A DNA stretch of 34,162 nt from Cerioporus squamosus (Eukaryota; Basidiomycota; Agaricomycetes; Polyporales; Polyporaceae), in assembly GCA_022592435.1 (NCBI GenBank), contig JABYQS010000298.1:1-34162 (forward strand), given 5' to 3'. The notes below the pieces were generated by a model. The model had not been told where the DNA came from. It saw only the letters and a program-made list of their open reading frames with translations, and searched no databases. This document shows, in pieces, positions 30,088-34,162 of the stretch; within the stretch, counting starts at the first letter, position 1; every line of letters begins with the position of its first letter. The position numbers were made by a program, and so were the translations under genes.

Positions 30088-32024
30088 GTCCAAAAGGAAC
30101 ATACAGTTGTCAACGTCTATATCATCTCTTCGATACCGACAAGACCAGAGACATCCACTACAAGGAAACAACTGGTCGGTGGAATCAGTGCACACACCCA
30201 CGCTGTCCACTACGGTACAATACAGACCAGATCCCACCACACATTACGATTCCGAAGAGCGCAGTACGAGCAGAACGAACGCAGGAGAGAAAGATCACTC
30301 AGGTATATCAAACAGGACCAGCAATTGAAAGTAGCCCAGCACCAGCAGGAACCCGAGCAACTGCAAGTCCGAGGATATCATCAGGATCATTTCTCAGTCC
30401 TCAAGTACAGTTAACGTCGTTGCCAAGTCCACTCGCAACAACATCGAGCCTAAGGGCAGAATCAGAATTCGAGACACCCTCACCATCTGGTCAGGTAGAA
30501 CCAGAACGAGCCGAGACACCGAGAACCGATTCAGAAAAATCAGAGACAGAATCAATCCAGCCAGAGAGACAGAAGACACCGAGAACCGATTCAGAAAAAT
30601 CAGAGACAGAATCAATCCAGCCAGAGAGACAGAAGACACCGGAGTCCGAAGTCTTACCATACGCAAGTTTACCGCATTCAGAACACAACACACCACCAGA
30701 GACACCCGTACGGAAAGCAATACCATCCTTCATGTCGAACACAGCAACAATCTCACCCGGAACATCCATTTCCACTGCCCACGGATATGCCTTTCAGCCA
30801 GGGCAACACGCAAGTGGCAGCGGTGGATACATGGGTGGAAGCGGGTCGATGGGACAGCCAGTCACCGGAACAGTGCCCGTCGCGACAGCGACCTCAGGAG
30901 GCGCCGTCGGACAGACAAGTGGTGGAGGGAGCAGCTCAGCTACAGGAGGAACAGGAGGTGGTGGCGGAGGTGGAGGGTCCAATCCCAATCCAAACCCAGG
31001 AGGGAGTGGAGGAGGCGGTGGTGGAGGTGGAGGCGGAGGCCCCAATCCAAACCCCGGACCAAATCCTCCAAATCCAAATCCAGGACCAGGCAATCCGCAA
31101 GGACAGCCTATTCCGCCCGTCATTCCGCACGGAAAGGGAAAGATCAAAGACCCTGAGGTCTTTAACGGAGATCGGAGTAAAACTCGATCTTTCCTCAACC
31201 AACTCTTTCTACTATTCACAGCACGAGCACACGATTTCCCTGACGATACCACCAAAGTGGCCACCGCTTTATCCTTCATGGAAGGAGAAAACATCAACTA
31301 CTGGAAAGACACGGCAATCAGGAGGGCGGAAGAGGAAGTACAGCCAGGCATTCCCCGAGGTTTCGATACCTGGGCTGTCTTCAAACAAAACTTCCAAGCC
31401 TCATTTGCACCAGTAGATGAAGTCGACGACTCTATGGTCAACATAACCACCATTCAACTCAAAGACTACGCATCAGTCGACGAGTTCAATGCGAGGTTTA
31501 TGGACCTAGCCCTCAAAGGAAATATTCTGGACCCGACAGCGCAGCTTGCGTTATATCGACAAGCACTACCAGAATATTTGTTGAGGAAGATAGCAGTCTC
31601 CTACCCTGCGCCAACAACTATCGCAGAGTGGATGACCAGGACAAAGGAGTTGGATCACAGCTATCAACTCACCGAGAAGATTTTGGCGAACCGGAAGACA
31701 CACCGGGCCAAAAATCCTAGAACCAAGAAAACAGTAAGAGCAGTGAATGTCGAACAGAACCCATCTCTCGGCATTAACAAGCTCTCTGTCAAAGAACGAC
31801 AAGAGTTACAGAGTAAGGGACTATGTTTCAGGTGTCGCAAACCTGGACATATATCTCGAGACTGTCCATCCGAACCTAAGCAAACCAGAAGACCTGTCAA
31901 CCGGAAAGTACGACAGGTAGCCCAGGAAAGTTCAGACGACAGTGAGGAAGAGCAAGAAGATGATGACGAAGAAGAGCTTCAAGTTAACGCACTCAGAGCT
32001 ACAGATTTCAATTCGGATTTTTGA
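30084..32024 (+). CDS. gag: Gag polyprotein of gypsy-2
   Basis: Gag forms the particle that packages element RNA. ATG 30084 is the first ATG downstream of the inferred RNA 5' end. Order over 646 residues: an N-terminal piece with a Cys/His pattern (YSCQRLYHLF...WNQCTHPRCPLRYN); a long disordered Ser/Thr/Glu/Pro region with two exact 20-residue repeats; a Gly- and Asn-Pro-rich stretch (about residues 280-350); the capsid-like retrotransposon Gag domain (GDRSKTRSFLNQLFLLFTAR, YWKDTAIRRAEEE, FDTWAVFKQNFQASF, QALPEYLLRKIAVSY); then one CCHC zinc knuckle CFRCRKPGHISRDCP and an acidic end (SSDDSEEEQEDDDEEE). It stops at TGA 32022-32024, with pol in the -1 frame overlapping by 37 nt. Confidence 0.9.
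   Translation: MSPKGTYSCQRLYHLFDTDKTRDIHYKETTGRWNQCTHPRCPLRYNTDQIPPHITIPKSAVRAERTQERKITQVYQTGPAIESSPAPAGTRATASPRISSGSFLSPQVQLTSLPSPLATTSSLRAESEFETPSPSGQVEPERAETPRTDSEKSETESIQPERQKTPRTDSEKSETESIQPERQKTPESEVLPYASLPHSEHNTPPETPVRKAIPSFMSNTATISPGTSISTAHGYAFQPGQHASGSGGYMGGSGSMGQPVTGTVPVATATSGGAVGQTSGGGSSSATGGTGGGGGGGGSNPNPNPGGSGGGGGGGGGGGPNPNPGPNPPNPNPGPGNPQGQPIPPVIPHGKGKIKDPEVFNGDRSKTRSFLNQLFLLFTARAHDFPDDTTKVATALSFMEGENINYWKDTAIRRAEEEVQPGIPRGFDTWAVFKQNFQASFAPVDEVDDSMVNITTIQLKDYASVDEFNARFMDLALKGNILDPTAQLALYRQALPEYLLRKIAVSYPAPTTIAEWMTRTKELDHSYQLTEKILANRKTHRAKNPRTKKTVRAVNVEQNPSLGINKLSVKERQELQSKGLCFRCRKPGHISRDCPSEPKQTRRPVNRKVRQVAQESSDDSEEEQEDDDEEELQVNALRATDFNSDF
30521..30640 (+). repeat. 60-bp exact tandem duplication in gag
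   Basis: Units 30521-30580 and 30581-30640 are identical, each starting GAGAACCGATTCAG, and encode the 20-residue acidic repeat beginning RTDSEKSETESIQ. The multiple of three keeps the frame. The lack of divergence suggests a recent duplication. Confidence 0.92.
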
Positions 32025-34162
32025 GTGGGCAAGTCGACTCGACGCCGAACTTGCCTACTGACTTGCATGTAACTATAGTAACCAATACACAGCGGAGGCG
32101 TCATGCTCTGCTTATACCCGGTTACATGCAAGTGGGAAACAAAGCCGTCGAAATCAAAGGGCTCATCGACACAGGTGCCGATGCTGTCATCGTCAATCAG
32201 AAAATTGTTGAAAGATACAATCTACCAACCGTTAGACTACCAAAGACTCTGACATTCCGGAACGCGGATGACAGTGTCAACAAGATGGGAACCATTACAC
32301 ACCGGGTGGAAGGCACTTTCAATATCAACGGAAAAAAGTTGCCTACCAATTGGTATGTTGCCGATATAGGACGAGACGATGTCTTATTCGGCATGCCATG
32401 GATCCGCAAGTATAACCCAAACATTGATTGGGAGAGTGGTCGAATCACCATTCCTTCCGATGTCATAAAGAGACAACAGCGGATCCATAAATACCAATCG
32501 GAACACGATCCACCAGACGGAATGTTATGGGGATTCCCAAGTCAACCGGAGGACCGCGACCTAGTCGTATCCTTCATACAGACAAGCAATGAAGGGGAAG
32601 ACGACTTAGACCCAGAGGAGCTAGATAAACTCACACATAACCCCTCACGAACCATTGAAAGATGGTATCGAAGAAAGCAAGTTCGAAAGATCAATAAGTC
32701 TACCGAGATAGCTATCGCAGCAAAGAAAGACCAGAAGGAGAAGACTTTGGACGAAATTCTGCCAGAATTCGTCAAAGACTTCAGAACTGTCTTCGAGAAG
32801 AAGGCTGCTGATAGATTTCCACCATCACGACCTTGGGATCACGCTATCGAGTTCAAGAAGGAATTCGATTATCACACCAAGGGATCCTGGAGGAAGATCT
32901 ATCCACTGACATATACGGAACGACTCGAACTAGACAAGTTCATCGCAGAAAACCTCGAGAAAGGATACATTCGAAAATCCAAATCCCCGCTCGCCTCACC
33001 CTTCTTTTTCGTCACAAAGAAGGACGGAAGCCTTAGGCCAGTACAAGACTACCGGGCCTTGAACGAAGGGACGATAAAGAATGCATACCCACTACCTTTG
33101 ATAAGTGATATCATAGATCGCTTAAAAGGTGCCAACGTCTTCACCAAACTCGATGTGCGAGCAGGATACAATAATGTTCGCATCAAAGAAGGCGATCAGT
33201 GGAAAGCAGCGTTTATCACCCCGAATGGACTATTCGAACCAACAGTCATGTTTTTTGGATTGTGCAACGCACCAGCCACATTCCAAAACATGATGAACGA
33301 CATATTTCGAGACATGTTACAAGAAGGATGGTTAGTCATCTACATGGATGACATACTCATCTTCTCAGACAATCTCGAAACCCATCACGAACGAACACGA
33401 AGAGTTCTACAGAGGTTACAAGAAAGCGACCTATACCTGAAGGCGGAAAAATGTGAATTCGATAAACAAGAAGTCGAATTCCTAGGATCGATCATCCGCC
33501 CTGGAGTAGTCGCCATGGACCCAGTAAAACTCAAGGCAATCAACGACTGGGAGCCACCGAGAACGGTTAAACAAGTTCAAGCATTCTTAGGGTTCGCAAA
33601 CTTCTATCGACGATTTATTCGAGACTATTCAAAAATCGTGCGACCCCTTACGGAACTCACAAAGAAAGACAAACCATTTTTATGGTCCGAAGATTGTCAA
33701 CAAACATTCGATACTCTTAAAAAACGGTTTACTGAAGAACCAATTCTTCAGATCCCCGATCCAGATAAACCATTTCAGATCGAATGCGATGCGTCAAAGG
33801 TTGCGACAGGCGCAGTCTTACGCCAACAAGGACCTGATGGACTATGGCACCCTTGTGCATATCTATCTAAGTCCTTTACGCAAGCTGAACGGAACTACCA
33901 GATTTATGATCGAGAACTTCTAGCCATCATTCGAGCACTCGAAGCATGGCGACACTTTTTACAGGGTTCACCACATCCTGTAGAAGTACTCTCAGATCAT
34001 AAGAATCTGACATACTTCCGGACGGCGCAGAAGCTAAACCGGAGACAAGCACGATGGCATTTATTCCTATCGGAATTTAACATCGTACTCAAACACCAAC
34101 CCGGCAATTCTCTCACCCAAGCAGACGCCCTTTCTCGGAGATCAGGGCATGACGGGGGGAGG
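31988..34162 (+). CDS. pol: Pol polyprotein of gypsy-2 (protease, RT, RNase H), runs off the window
   Basis: It is open without interruption for 725 codons from the -1 overlap with gag to the last base. The retropepsin active site is GLIDTGADAVIVNQ (about 32158-32200). Reverse transcriptase: KDGSLRPVQDYRALNE, FTKLDVRAGYNNVRI (first catalytic Asp), FFGLCNAPATFQNMM, VIYMDDILIFSD (catalytic YMDD), and the thumb/connection QAFLGFANFYRRFIRDYSK. RNase H: QIECDASKVATGAVL (catalytic Asp), YDRELLAIIRALEAWRHFLQ (catalytic Glu), VEVLSDHKNLTYF (catalytic Asp) and QADALSRRS near the end. The order PR-RT-RH with FFGLCNAPATFQ is diagnostic of Ty3/gypsy. Integrase should follow outside the window. All visible catalytic residues are present, so the element may be active. 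Confidence 0.95.
32015..32024 (+). other. Probable -1 frameshift site at the gag stop
   Basis: Gag ends GGA TTT TTG A, read as ...GAT TTT TGA. A Phe-tRNA on TTT can re-pair one base back on the five-T run, putting TTG AGT GGG in the pol frame. The pol frame opens only after TAA 31985-31987, so the switch must occur in 31988-32024. No canonical X-XXY-YYZ heptamer is present in that overlap. Confidence 0.5.

Larger units (their letters stand above)
28726..34162 (+). mobile_element. Ty3/gypsy 'gypsy-2', apparently intact to the window edge
   Basis: The 5' LTR (28726-29207), a primer-binding site, an ATG-free ORF1, gag, and pol (protease, reverse transcriptase, RNase H) are all open with no lesion. 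Integrase and the 3' LTR are beyond the window. The insertion splits gypsy-1 RNase H. The predicted target duplication is ATGGC (28721-28725), which should recur after the 3' LTR. It is the youngest layer of the nest. Confidence 0.92.

Noticed and set aside
1..34162. CRISPR arrays, tRNA or rRNA genes, bacterial operons or ribosome-binding sites
   Set aside because: No spaced repeats, cloverleaf or rRNA sequence recognised by eye. Introns and element types are eukaryotic.

Overview
The window looks like a piece of a filamentous basidiomycete genome (Agaricomycetes, plausibly Polyporales). The evidence is GC-rich coding sequence broken by many ~48-60 nt GT-AG introns with CTNAC/CTGAC branch sites, a mitochondrial homoaconitase (the fungal alpha-aminoadipate lysine route), a DUF6535 membrane protein, an A-T-R 'NRPS-like' reductase, a fungal caleosin, and KDZ, TET/JBP and Ty3/gypsy mobile DNA typical of mushroom-forming fungi. 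There are two halves: a gene-bearing left half (1-18,000) and a nested pile of mobile elements on the right (18,000-34,162).

Left half. 1042-1801 (+) is the orphan 3' end of a DUF6535-type gene. 1990-6144 (-) is an adenylate-forming reductase (adenylation, carrier, thioester reductase) that appears dead: it has an in-frame TAG, and a deletion with frameshift removes the reductase YxxxK motif. Divergent from it, 7418-9660 (+) is homoaconitase LYS4. 10616-11551 (+) is a caleosin/peroxygenase. 12896-15979 (-) is a multi-exon DUF6535 gene whose C-terminal part is a paralogue of the 1042-1801 fragment. The stretch from about 15,980 to 18,080 has no gene I can support.

Right half. A 252-bp MITE-like element with perfect 27-bp terminal inverted repeats lies at 18080-18331. 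A broken Lys/Glu-rich gene on the minus strand (18776-19497) is abutted by a 5'-truncated KDZ transposase (19500-21847, +). Directly downstream, in the same direction, is a TET/JBP-type 2-oxoglutarate/Fe(II) nucleic-acid dioxygenase (22261-23955, +) with its catalytic residues present. This is the KDZ-TET/JBP pairing known from mushroom genomes. A minus-oriented Ty3/gypsy chromovirus (gypsy-1) has its 3' LTR (23950-24713) inserted in the last codons of the TET/JBP gene, and the first bases of the LTR supply a stop. Gypsy-1 carries, between integrase/chromodomain and its 3' LTR, a gene on the opposite strand with its own TATA box, an intron and a Cys-cluster finger. Gypsy-1 pol is interrupted by an inverted solo LTR of its own family (27817-28580, 5-bp target duplication) and then by a second, plus-oriented Ty3/gypsy element (gypsy-2, 28726 to beyond the window end).

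Gypsy-2 is the most unusual piece. Its LTR has a TATA box, and about 30 nt downstream (the expected RNA 5' end) lies a 12-nt sequence exactly complementary to the sequence just after the LTR, which is the arrangement for Tf1-like self-primed reverse transcription. From that inferred 5' end there is not one ATG in any forward frame for about 1.1 kb, although an open frame of 280 or more codons occupies that stretch. The first ATG overlaps this ORF's stop as ATGA and opens gag. Gag ends in a T-run plus TGA, with pol in the -1 frame. A non-AUG upstream protein plus leaky scanning, stop-start coupling and -1 frameshifting is my inference from that layout.

Caution: many otherwise well-conserved genes here carry single-base frame breaks, mostly in C or G runs. 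These may be assembly indels and not real mutations.
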